Positions 53,409 to 61,713 of a stretch of DNA of 64,000 nt are shown piece by piece. The translations under genes and the position numbers were made by a program. The stretch lies in assembly GCA_037718865.1 (NCBI GenBank), contig JBBJMP010000007.1, positions 248,001 through 312,000 of the forward strand, given 5' to 3'. Source of the stretch: JADCRZ01 sp037718865. Its GTDB lineage: Bacteria; Bacteroidota; Bacteroidia; Chitinophagales; Chitinophagaceae. The notes beneath the pieces are model-generated. The model did not search any database, was not told the origin of the DNA, and was given only the letters and a program-made list of their open reading frames with translations. The number at the start of each line of letters is the position of its first letter. Positions within the stretch are counted from its first letter, which is position 1.

Positions 53409-54617
53409 TCACACTTTTTCCAGAATGGTAGCATACCCCTGGCCGACCCCCACGCACATGGTTGCCAGGCCATAGCGCTTGTTTTGCTGTTTCATTTCAA
53501 TTGCTGTCGATAACAGGATGCGGGCGCCCGACATGCCCAACGGATGTCCCAGCGCAATAGCCCCTCCATTTGGGTTTAGACGCGGGTCATTATCTTCGAG
53601 GCCTAACAATCTTGTACAAGCAAGACTCTGCGCTGCAAAAGCTTCATTCAGTTCGATAATGCCTATCTCTTCCATCGTCAACCCTGCATTTTTAAGTGCT
53701 TTTTGTGTAGCGCCCACCGGACCAATACCCATTATTCTGGGTTCTACACCTACCACTGCAGAACTAATAATCCGGGCCAAAGGTGTTAGGTTATAATCTT
53801 TTAGCGCTTTCTCTGAAACGATGAAAAGGGCAACCGCTCCATCATTCAGACCGGATGAATTTCCCGCAGTTACCGACCCTCCTTCCTTTTTAAAAGCGGG
53901 CTTTAGCTGCGCCAATTTTTCAACCGTTGTATCCGGTTTTATAAATTCATCCTTGCTGAATAAAACGGCATCCCCTTTTTTTTGAGGCACAGGAACGGGT
54001 TTTATTTCCATCGCCAATCTTCCGTTTACATCGGCTTGCGTTGCTTTTTGCTGTGAATGCCACGCAAACAAATCCTGGTCATGGCGGCTAACCCGGTATT
54101 GTTCTGCGACATGCTCGGCAGTGATGCCCATCGGATCGGTGCCATACCGTCGATGCATCTCCGGATTTACAAACCGCCACCCAAAACTTGAATCGAACAT
54201 TTGGGCATCGTTGCCGAACGGCTTTGATGATTTGGAAATTACCCACGGCCCTCTGGTCATGTGCTCCACGCCTCCTGCAATGAATACATTGCCATCACCT
54301 GCATATATAGCCCTTGCTGCATGAACGACGGCCGACATACCTGAAGCGCACAGCCGGTTCACGGTTTCGCCCGGAACCTTGGAAGGAAGACCGGCCAGCA
54401 GTAAAGCCATTCGTGCCACGTTACGATTATCTTCACCTGCCTGGTTATGGCAACCCAGAATAGCGTCATCAATCACCTCGCCACTGATTTGCGGGTTTCG
54501 TTCCAGTAAAGCTGCAATAACAAAAGCTGCCAGATCATCGGTGCGTACAGGAGACAAACTGCCGCCCAAATTTCCTATCGGCGTTCTTATTCCATCGACT
54601 ATGTATGCATCATACAT
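53409..54617 (-). CDS. acetyl-CoA C-acyltransferase (3-oxoadipyl-CoA thiolase type)
   Basis: 402 residues. Active-site Cys90 in NRLCASGM, His in GHPLGMSGARI and Cys in MCVGVGQG. The start DAYIVDGIRTPIGNLGGSLS and the WVISKSSKPFGNDAQMFDSS region resemble PcaF/PaaJ (3-oxoadipyl-CoA thiolase) more than FadA, although no aromatic-degradation genes are nearby, so the substrate could be another 3-ketoacyl-CoA. Cytosolic. Same strand as, and 25 bp before, the transglutaminase-like gene. Confidence 0.9.
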   Translation of the reverse strand: MYDAYIVDGIRTPIGNLGGSLSPVRTDDLAAFVIAALLERNPQISGEVIDDAILGCHNQAGEDNRNVARMALLLAGLPSKVPGETVNRLCASGMSAVVHAARAIYAGDGNVFIAGGVEHMTRGPWVISKSSKPFGNDAQMFDSSFGWRFVNPEMHRRYGTDPMGITAEHVAEQYRVSRHDQDLFAWHSQQKATQADVNGRLAMEIKPVPVPQKKGDAVLFSKDEFIKPDTTVEKLAQLKPAFKKEGGSVTAGNSSGLNDGAVALFIVSEKALKDYNLTPLARIISSAVVGVEPRIMGIGPVGATQKALKNAGLTMEEIGIIELNEAFAAQSLACTRLLGLEDNDPRLNPNGGAIALGHPLGMSGARILLSTAIEMKQQNKRYGLATMCVGVGQGYATILEKV

Positions 54618-54672
54618 TGTGACCTGTTTTAATCTAATTATGTAAAAAGCTGGCAGCGGCCAATTTAAATGA

Positions 54673-56259
54673 CTACCACTTCACACACTTCAATGTCGGA
54701 CCGATAATATGCCCTGCCTCTACGTGGATATCATGGGTAAAGTGCGCTCCATACCAAATCACTATATCAGTGTTGTCAACTGATTCACCTCTGGCAAACC
54801 AATCAATGTGTGCTTTACACTTTTCGCGGGACCCTCGTCCTGCATAAACTCCGTCATCAATTTCAAACTCCCCGCCATTAGTGAGAACCCAAAAGTCTCC
54901 TACTCCAAAACCATCCGCCAGCCCGTCATTGGCTCCGGGAATAAGTTCATAATTCGAACCGGAAACAGCATTACTGATTCTCCATTTACGACTGGAGGAT
55001 GCATTTTTTTGTCTTCTTACCTCGTACAATATCTTATGCCAGTTTGCATTCCCTATCTGAACGGGATCATTAAATTCTTCAACAAGATTGTTTTCCGATC
55101 CTTCAATATTAAAGTCAAGCCTCCAGTATACATTATGGTGATGTTTATTACAAACACAATTATTATGGACTGCAGAAAAACCAAACCTTGGCAATATAGT
55201 TCCATCGGTATGAAACCGCCATTCGCTGATATACCTATACCATCCGGCTTCCATTTCACTAACTAATACCACCTCATTTCCATCCACATAAATGGCAACG
55301 CCTTTGAAATTTCCTTTATCATTATCTGTATCGAGGATGGTTTTAGCCTTCGAATTACAGATCCTTATCCCTGAAACCACATCCTTTCCATTGGCTTCAA
55401 ACATACCTTCCTGAAATTGCCAGTCCCGGTATGGTCCGCATTTATTTTCATCATAAGCAACGTTTAAAATGGGCACATGGGCTTGATCCAATACCCGCTT
55501 ATTTTTATAATCAACGTATTTAAGTTCTATCCCTGATCCCAGACGTCCTGAAGAGGCAGAAGGCCTTATAACCATAAATTTCCAGATCTCTTTTCCGCCG
55601 TCTTTAATGGATATCCAGGCTTCCCCGGGCACACCTTGGCCCGAGGTTTTTTGATTGGCATCGTCAATACCGCAATGATCATCTCCGCCCAAACTTTGCC
55701 TTGGAGCTCCGTGTTTGAAGTGGACTATTGCATGAGTAATCATATTCACCCCAATAATTTCGCTTTTTATTTCCGGCACTTTGGATTGTATGCCTACACC
55801 AAGCGTTCTTTCAATCCGACCATCGGCAAATTTGGTGTCGATAGTAGGAGGCATAGGCTTATATAAACGAACAGATCCGGCTTTATACGCCTCGTGAATT
55901 TTTTCGGATTTCTTAAATATGATGTCAAAAGCATCTTCAAACTCCTCATCGGTAGGAACAGGCTGTAAATTCGATTCAACGATTTCTACTGGTTCAGTTT
56001 GTCCGGATGTTAAGAATACACAACAGTTTTTTGTATAATTATAGGCAACAACCTGACTGGATTCAACAGGTATCGATTTCCTTGCAGCTTTAGTTTCCAT
56101 TTGCGTAGAGCCGGTTCGTTTTGTTGACAAGATCCTGTATCTCGACTGTTCAAAATAACTTTTTACGGCAGGCTCTTCCATTAAAGATGTAGTTAGCTCA
56201 GGAGAATTTGATTTGGCTTCTGTAATTTCTATTTCAATACCGGCAAACTTTGCTTGCAT
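54673..56259 (-). CDS. copper amine oxidase-like protein with non-canonical cofactor motif
   Basis: 528 residues, no signal peptide. Residues about 60-115 resemble the N3 domain of copper amine oxidases (VVAYNYTKNCCVFL ... QPVPTDEEFEDAF). The C-terminal catalytic domain follows: a strand with Y341 where the TPQ-forming tyrosine lies, but in G-W-Y-R-Y instead of the canonical N-Y-D/E-Y; an H-x-H copper motif in NKHHHNVYWRLDF (H373/H375); and a late His509 in WYGAHFTHDIH, matching the third ligand. A Cys-x-Cys (NNCVCN) precedes the His cluster. Known enzymes oxidise primary amines to aldehydes using copper and TPQ. The flanking residues differ, so cofactor formation is uncertain. Cytoplasmic location is also odd for the family. 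No relative nearby. Confidence 0.65.
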   Translation of the reverse strand: MQAKFAGIEIEITEAKSNSPELTTSLMEEPAVKSYFEQSRYRILSTKRTGSTQMETKAARKSIPVESSQVVAYNYTKNCCVFLTSGQTEPVEIVESNLQPVPTDEEFEDAFDIIFKKSEKIHEAYKAGSVRLYKPMPPTIDTKFADGRIERTLGVGIQSKVPEIKSEIIGVNMITHAIVHFKHGAPRQSLGGDDHCGIDDANQKTSGQGVPGEAWISIKDGGKEIWKFMVIRPSASSGRLGSGIELKYVDYKNKRVLDQAHVPILNVAYDENKCGPYRDWQFQEGMFEANGKDVVSGIRICNSKAKTILDTDNDKGNFKGVAIYVDGNEVVLVSEMEAGWYRYISEWRFHTDGTILPRFGFSAVHNNCVCNKHHHNVYWRLDFNIEGSENNLVEEFNDPVQIGNANWHKILYEVRRQKNASSSRKWRISNAVSGSNYELIPGANDGLADGFGVGDFWVLTNGGEFEIDDGVYAGRGSREKCKAHIDWFARGESVDNTDIVIWYGAHFTHDIHVEAGHIIGPTLKCVKW

Positions 56260-56636
56260 GATTGTAATTTGTTTGTTTATAAAATGATTCAGACAAAACC
56301 ATTTTAGCTTATGATATCAAAGCAAAAATAAAAAATTCCCAAAACATTTCCTTCAGGCGAATGCTGAAATTTCAGCCCCATTACATCAGAGGGAGGAATA
56401 GATATTAAGCTAATAAAAGCAGAGGAAATTAAGGACGATTATAAAGAGGGAAAACATACTTGGGAAAATCCAAAATATAAATATAAAAATTAAGAATATA
56501 CAGACTTCGAACACCTATGTTTTCAGGAACAGTAATATTTGCAATGCCTTTGCATTGCACTTTGAAAATAACTATATCCAAATGCAACACGGGCTGGTCA
56601 TATTCACAACCATGCATTTTATGTTGTGAAAAATAC
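56260..56636. other. intergenic region
   Basis: 377 bp between the amine oxidase-like gene and the cupin gene. Apart from the possible promoter at 56333-56340 I see nothing; an 82-codon frame overlapping the cupin gene is a shadow. Confidence 0.5.
56333..56340 (-). promoter_or_regulatory. possible -7 box of the amine oxidase-like gene
   Basis: TATTTTTG on the minus strand, an exact TAnnTTTG, about 75 bases before the start codon at 56259. No clear -33 TTTG. Confidence 0.4.
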
Positions 56637-57023
56637 TTACTCACACGGGTCTTCTGTATCCCAAACTGTTTCGCCATTAGTGATTGCCAGGTGCACCATC
56701 ATTCCCCCTTTTATGGCTCCATGCCTGTGCCAGACGTTTTCCGGAATGAGAATCCGACCGCCCTGCTCAACATTAAAAGGTGGACAGCCCTTTTGTTCTA
56801 CGAATCCAACGCCTTGTTCAATCAAAAGAATTTGTGTCCCGGTGTGCCAGTGCCACTTCGTATAGGCGCCGTTTTCAAATTTCACGTAAACCGAACGGGG
56901 TAGGGTACCAGGTGGAAACTCTTCCTGGTCCTCTATCAAGGCAGTTCCACAAAAATTTTGCTTATTTTTTGCTGAGTAAATGATATCGGACTTGCTTAGG
57001 TGTTTGATGATAGTATCATTCAT
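56637..57023 (-). CDS. single-domain cupin protein
   Basis: 128 residues forming one small cupin barrel. Metal ligands are visible: H58 and H60 in TKWHWHTG, Q64 in GTQILLIEQG and H99 in NVWHRHGA. The VEQKGCPPFNVEQGG and IPENVW elements match the second cupin motif. Small cupins with this layout are sugar-acid isomerases, dioxygenases or quorum-related proteins; none can be chosen here. Cytosolic, monocistronic by spacing. Confidence 0.82.
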   Translation of the reverse strand: MNDTIIKHLSKSDIIYSAKNKQNFCGTALIEDQEEFPPGTLPRSVYVKFENGAYTKWHWHTGTQILLIEQGVGFVEQKGCPPFNVEQGGRILIPENVWHRHGAIKGGMMVHLAITNGETVWDTEDPCE

Positions 57024-57235
57024 GATTTTGATTTGTTTGGTTTAATTTGCGTTCATATTATTAACCGGCTTTTTTTCGCGGTAACAATGCATTTACGTGG
57101 TCAAACATCAGCCATAAGAAAGAGGACGGAAGTCTGATACTTTATTTAATTGGCGTTTACAAGCAATAGCACGGTAAACCTTAAAGTTTAATGGCAGTAC
57201 TGTCACTCTATCTAAGCCTGGGCGGTTGATTGTAG

Positions 57236-57664
57236 CTAAGGCTCAAGCATTTCAATACTAGCCACGTTAGTCATAAGTAAGGTATGGGGTTCATCAAGTG
57301 TGTAACTAATCGAGTCTTTCATATATACATGTATCTCAGACAATGTAGGGATGGGCTTGTATGGTTTGGTGGCAGGACTTTTAATATAAAAAACATGCAA
57401 GGAGTCCGGTTTGTCCAGTTGTACAGTCATTTCTTTTTTTGCCTTATCCAGTTCAACTGACTGAACGGTATACGCATTAATACCCGAGTGCAGCATAATG
57501 TACCATTTATCCTTCTTTGCCCGTTCAATGGCCTTTGGAAATGACCTTGCTTTAGTAACACGGCCTGTATTATTTGTAGTATTAAGGCAGCCTGGTAAAA
57601 CGCATGAACAAGCGAAAGCAAATATTACTATGCTGCAATGCCTGACAGTCTTTATAAATATCAT
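57236..57664 (-). CDS. lipoprotein of unknown function
   Basis: 142 residues. Lipobox VLPGC (Cys26) after a hydrophobic leader. The mature part has a short beta-rich body with AKKDKWYIMLHSGINAYTVQ and LSEIHVYMKDS, which looks like a compact domain. No family recognised. It lies divergent from the serine hydrolase gene. Confidence 0.75.
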   Translation of the reverse strand: MIFIKTVRHCSIVIFAFACSCVLPGCLNTTNNTGRVTKARSFPKAIERAKKDKWYIMLHSGINAYTVQSVELDKAKKEMTVQLDKPDSLHVFYIKSPATKPYKPIPTLSEIHVYMKDSISYTLDEPHTLLMTNVASIEMLEP

Positions 57665-57993
57665 CGATCAGGGAAATTTGAATGAATATGAAATGATGTA
57701 AAATAACAAATTCTTTTTTGTTATTCACTCATAAAATGATGCAAAATTGTCAAATCGAATTGTGCCATAGGCTCTGCCCGTTTGGAGAAGGGCGATTGTA
57801 CTCAGGTTATTAGCCTGGAAGACTATAGCGTGGTAGTTACCAATCGGTATAAATGGATCGAGAGGTAGCAAATCAAGGCGGGCAAGAATTAACGAACAAT
57901 ATACAGGATCCCCTAATAAGAAAGCTAGTATATTGCGATAAACATTCCTGGAAGTACCAGCGAATTGTCTCCACACTAAGCAAAGCATTCAAT
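57665..57993. other. divergent intergenic region
   Basis: About 330 bp between the lipoprotein and serine hydrolase genes. The plus frame is open back to 57853, but the residues before the signal peptide at 57994 are unlikely to be translated. No motif seen. Confidence 0.45.
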
Positions 57994-59538
57994 ATGGTCA
58001 AAGCGAACGTTTCTTTCATAGCATTAATATTTATAACCGTAACTGCCCTTGCCCAGAAACCGGAAATGCTCCCTAGAAGTTCGCCCGAAGCGGAAGGGGT
58101 TTCTTCACAAGGCATCATTGACTTCCTGGAAGCCGCTGGAAAAAGCAAACACGAGCTGCACAGTTTTATGTTTCTGCGCCATGGTAAGGTTATCGCCGAA
58201 GGATGGTGGAAGCCCTACCGGCCGGACCTGAAACATTCCATGTACTCTGTCAGCAAGAGTTTCACCTCAACGGCAATAGGTTTTGCCGCCATTGAGAACA
58301 AGCTGTCCGTGCATGATAAAGTCATTTCTTTCTTCCCCAACGAATTGCCGGATACCGTCAGCCCGTATTTGTCGGAACTTACGGTGAAGGATCTGCTTAC
58401 TATGTCTACCGGTCACGACCCCGACCCCACGGGAAACACAAAGGGCAGCAAAGACACCTGGGTCAAAACATTCCTCAGCACGCAACTTGTATATAAGCCC
58501 GGTACAAAATTTACTTACAATACGCTCGCTACTTATGTGCTCTCGGCAATTGTTCAAAAGCAAACCGGGCAAACATTGATGGACTATCTTACTCCAAGAT
58601 TGTTTAATCCGCTGGGCATAAATGGAATTGACTGGGAGGTAAGTCCCCAGGGCATTAACATCGGCGGGTATGGCCTTAGACTCAAAACAGAGGACATGGC
58701 TAAGTTTGGCCAGTTATATCTTAAAAAGGGGGCCTGGAACAACAAACAATTATTGACAAAAGAATGGGTCAATGAGGCCACTACCAGTAAGATTGAACAG
58801 AACCCTGTTTGGGTATCCACGCAAAGTAAGAAAGATTCAAGCGATTGGCTGCAAGGGTATGGGTATCAGTTCTGGCGCTGCCGGAATAACGCTTTCCGGG
58901 CAGATGGGCTTGCCGGTCAATTCATTATTGTATTGCCAGACCAGGATGCAGTTATAGTGCTTACCAGCGAAGCGCCCGACATGCAGGGCGAGATTAACCT
59001 GGTATGGAAGTACTTGTTACCTGCCATGCACAAAAATAAACTTCCGGACAATCAAACAACCGTTACAGTCTTGAAACAAAAATTATCATCCTTAGCCCTT
59101 CCCATACCTGCAAAAGTGGTTGCGTCATCTGCTGTACCCGGTCTTTCCGGAAAATCATTCGAGATAGCTCCGAATGCAAAGCAGATAAAAAATATTTCCT
59201 TTCAATTTAAGGCGGATACCTGTGTGGCGTTAATAAAAACGGATACTGCTTCATATAAACTGAATTTTGGTCGGGGTACCTGGATAAACGGGGAAACCAT
59301 GAAGACCGGGCCTTATTTTATGGCAAATCTGATTGGGTTGTTACCTTTTAAGGTGGCTGGAAGTTTCTCGTGGAAGGAAGGAAATGTGCTGGAACTTGTA
59401 TTGCGGTATATTGAAACACCGCATACCGAAACTTTCAGTTGTCGTTTTGATGAAAACCGTGTTTCAGTCGACATCAAAAATAGTAACCAATCAAATAACA
59501 ATTTAGTGTTGGAAGGGAAAGTAGAGATTGAACTCTAA
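57994..59538 (+). CDS. exported serine hydrolase (class C beta-lactamase-like)
   Basis: 514 residues from ATG 57994 (MVKANVSFIALIFITVTALA signal). SxxK nucleophile motif S85-V-S-K88 (YSVSKSFTS), the tyrosine motif in TYNTLATYVLSA, and GYGYQFWRCRNN with a later GLAGQF. This matches the beta-lactamase/transpeptidase-like serine hydrolase family (esterases, D-aminopeptidases, class C-like). About residues 390-510 form a second, lipocalin-like C-terminal domain. The stop lies 30 bases from the IS4 element, which does not interrupt it. Confidence 0.88.
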   Translation: MVKANVSFIALIFITVTALAQKPEMLPRSSPEAEGVSSQGIIDFLEAAGKSKHELHSFMFLRHGKVIAEGWWKPYRPDLKHSMYSVSKSFTSTAIGFAAIENKLSVHDKVISFFPNELPDTVSPYLSELTVKDLLTMSTGHDPDPTGNTKGSKDTWVKTFLSTQLVYKPGTKFTYNTLATYVLSAIVQKQTGQTLMDYLTPRLFNPLGINGIDWEVSPQGINIGGYGLRLKTEDMAKFGQLYLKKGAWNNKQLLTKEWVNEATTSKIEQNPVWVSTQSKKDSSDWLQGYGYQFWRCRNNAFRADGLAGQFIIVLPDQDAVIVLTSEAPDMQGEINLVWKYLLPAMHKNKLPDNQTTVTVLKQKLSSLALPIPAKVVASSAVPGLSGKSFEIAPNAKQIKNISFQFKADTCVALIKTDTASYKLNFGRGTWINGETMKTGPYFMANLIGLLPFKVAGSFSWKEGNVLELVLRYIETPHTETFSCRFDENRVSVDIKNSNQSNNNLVLEGKVEIEL

Positions 59539-59559
59539 CTTATTCCAAGGAGATTTTAC

Positions 59560-60897
59560 ATAGAATATCATTAGCGTCTTGTTATAAATCAAACAGATTC
59601 AATTGATTAGAATCTTGCTCTTTGACATACTGCGGATAGGTATTAGCAAATAATTCAAGCAAAGGTATTTTACATAATAGTGAGACACTTAATATTTGTA
59701 GTATTTCATATTGTGTTTGTTTCAATTTTAATTGATGCTTCATGATGGCAACTACCAAGTAAGTAATCATGGCAATATAAATTTGAGTTTTGACAGCATT
59801 AAAGCTATGACCCCAAAATGTTTTTACTTTCAAATGCTGTTTAATCCATTTAAAAAAGAGCTCTATCGCCCACCGGTATTTATATAAACGAGCAACTTCA
59901 AGGGCACTTATTTCGAAGTTGTTTGTAATGAACACAAATTCCATCTTGATGTCAATATCATAATATTTTAATCGCCTGATCACATCAGGATAGGCCAGTG
60001 ATACTTTATGGTTTTTAAGCCTAACTGTTTGATCGCATTTTATTCCGGTGGTTTTATCTACTGTGCGGGAAGATAGTCTGACAAACTTGAAGTTATCCTT
60101 CGCCCTTGTTACAAAAAAGGCTTCTTCTTTATGGATACGATGTAGCCGTCCAAAATCAATGTAACCCTTATCCATTACGTAATAGCTGCCAGCTTCCAGA
60201 GGGAAAAGATCCAGCACATTTACTTCATGAACCGCACCACTGGTAACATAAATGAATGTAGGGATATTGGTTCTAACGTCAAACATCGTATGCAGTTTCA
60301 CGGCAGCCTTATGTTTCCTGAATTTGCCCCACCAGAATACATTCAGGCAAAGATCAATTACGGTCGCATCTATAGCATACACAGGTGCATCTATGGATAA
60401 ATCAAATGACATGTTAGGTATGGCAAGTTTTTGAGCTTGTGTCACTAAAATAAAAGCAAAGGATTCATAGATTCGATAATCTCTTTTTTCATTTGCTTTT
60501 GCAAGGTTTGCCTTTGATGTCCCCTTGCCCATTCCAAGATGATATGATTTATTTTGCTGTGCTTGAAGACAAATAATTAAATCACTTAAGCTTTCCCGAT
60601 TCGATAATTGACCAAAGATCATATAAAGCAATTGATGCCAGCATGTAAACGTTTTTATCTTGTAATTGCCCTTATACTTGGATACACAGCCAATAAAATC
60701 GTTATGTGATAAAAATTCAATTAACTGAGCAAAAACATACTTGCCTAAATTCATAACTAAATGGTTTACAAGTAATTATAAACCAAAAAAATGAAATCAT
60801 TTCAAATCGTTTGAAATTTGAAAGCTCTGAAACCCTTATCCAGCAATATTTTCAAAGAACTGAAGTACTTTATAACAAGACGCTAATGATAGAATAT
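59560..60897 (-). mobile_element. complete IS4-family insertion sequence with target-site duplication
   Basis: Element proper is 59569-60888 (1320 bp), bounded by perfect 20-bp inverted repeats CATTAGCGTCTTGTTATAAA (59569-59588) and its complement (60869-60888). The 9-bp direct repeats ATAGAATAT (59560-59568 and 60889-60897) are the target-site duplication. Everything needed for transposition looks intact, which implies a recent insertion. Confidence 0.95.
59582..60754 (-). CDS. IS4-family DDE transposase
   Basis: 390 residues. N-terminal DUF4372-like segment (SHNDFIGCVSKYKGNYKIKT), then the RNase-H-like catalytic domain: D129 (YAIDATVID), D195 (YYVMDKGYID) and E298 in the Y-x2-R-x3-E-x6-K signature of IS4 (YKYRWAIELFFKWIK). 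All catalytic residues are present. The TAA stop is inside the left inverted repeat. Mediates cut-and-paste movement of the element. Confidence 0.95.
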   Translation of the reverse strand: MNLGKYVFAQLIEFLSHNDFIGCVSKYKGNYKIKTFTCWHQLLYMIFGQLSNRESLSDLIICLQAQQNKSYHLGMGKGTSKANLAKANEKRDYRIYESFAFILVTQAQKLAIPNMSFDLSIDAPVYAIDATVIDLCLNVFWWGKFRKHKAAVKLHTMFDVRTNIPTFIYVTSGAVHEVNVLDLFPLEAGSYYVMDKGYIDFGRLHRIHKEEAFFVTRAKDNFKFVRLSSRTVDKTTGIKCDQTVRLKNHKVSLAYPDVIRRLKYYDIDIKMEFVFITNNFEISALEVARLYKYRWAIELFFKWIKQHLKVKTFWGHSFNAVKTQIYIAMITYLVVAIMKHQLKLKQTQYEILQILSVSLLCKIPLLELFANTYPQYVKEQDSNQLNLFDL

Positions 60898-60910
60898 TTG
60901 AAATGAATAT

Positions 60911-61536
60911 CTATTTATATTCGAATACTACCCCTGCATGCATTTCGATTTTTGGAACGACAATTGAAACGCCGTTTGGAGATTTTATGAAATCCAGTCT
61001 CCGTCTATTTATAATTTCGGCATATTTCTTCTGTTTGTTTTTTAATCAAATCGAGATAGGCATTTACGGGTGCAAGATAAGTCCAGGTTCCAGAAGGGCG
61101 CGGCGTTTGCGGTGAGCCAGGAGTCAATTTTTTTCTTGCTTTCAGATTCTGCATGGCCTATGGCGAAATATACGGGAGCTTTAACATTCACTTCATGGCA
61201 AGCTTCAATTTGTTCTTTAAGTAAATCAAATTTAAGATGAGGATGTATAGCGCTATACTTTGTTTGATAATAACTCCAGCCATGCCAATCTTTAGCAAAA
61301 ACATTAATAGAGTTGATCCGCCCTGCTTTTATAGCTTCCTGAAATTCCTTCTTATTGAACTTCTCTCCAATGCCTTCAAGATATTCTGATGTGTGAAAAT
61401 CGAGATGCACTTGCCGCGTTCCAATATTAGGCTCAACATTTTCAGAACCTTTTACATATTGAGCGTCCACATTGAGGCCCAAAAGAATAAAAAAAATGAC
61501 AGAGAAAATACAAAATTCGAGATGAAACCATAGCAA
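60911..61536 (-). pseudogene. decayed glycoside hydrolase (GHL6-like) of the SusCD locus
   Basis: A signal-like N-terminus is followed by TRQVHLDFHTSEYLEGIGEK, INVFAKDWHGWSYYQTKY and HPHLKFDLLKEQIEACHEV, the start of hypothetical glycoside hydrolase GHL6-type enzymes (normally ~600-700 residues). After codon ~150 the frame breaks: in the next frame APSGTWTYLAPVNAYLDLIK and QTEEICRNYK continue the homology, and in a third frame VSIVVPKIEMHAGVVFEYK with TAG at 60911 looks like the protein's natural C-terminus, so most of the middle is deleted. The probable ATG (61531) is also out of frame, across a T8 run. The region lies right after the SusD gene and beside the IS. Confidence 0.75.
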
Positions 61537-61713
61537 ATTAATTCGGTTAAAATTAAAACACTTGAATAATACAACTGTTATAGGCTGTCTAATTTACTAA
61601 TTTAATTTAAAACTGTTTTGTTCGTTTACTGCCTTTTAATTCAAATGCCAAAAAATTATAATCAGCAGCCAAAAAATCTGATTCGCTTCCAATGTTTCAG
61701 CAGCCCTTTCCTC

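Noticed and set aside
61042..61536. The 164-codon frame as an intact small secreted protein
   Set aside because: Homology continues in other frames after the break, showing it is part of a larger decayed hydrolase.
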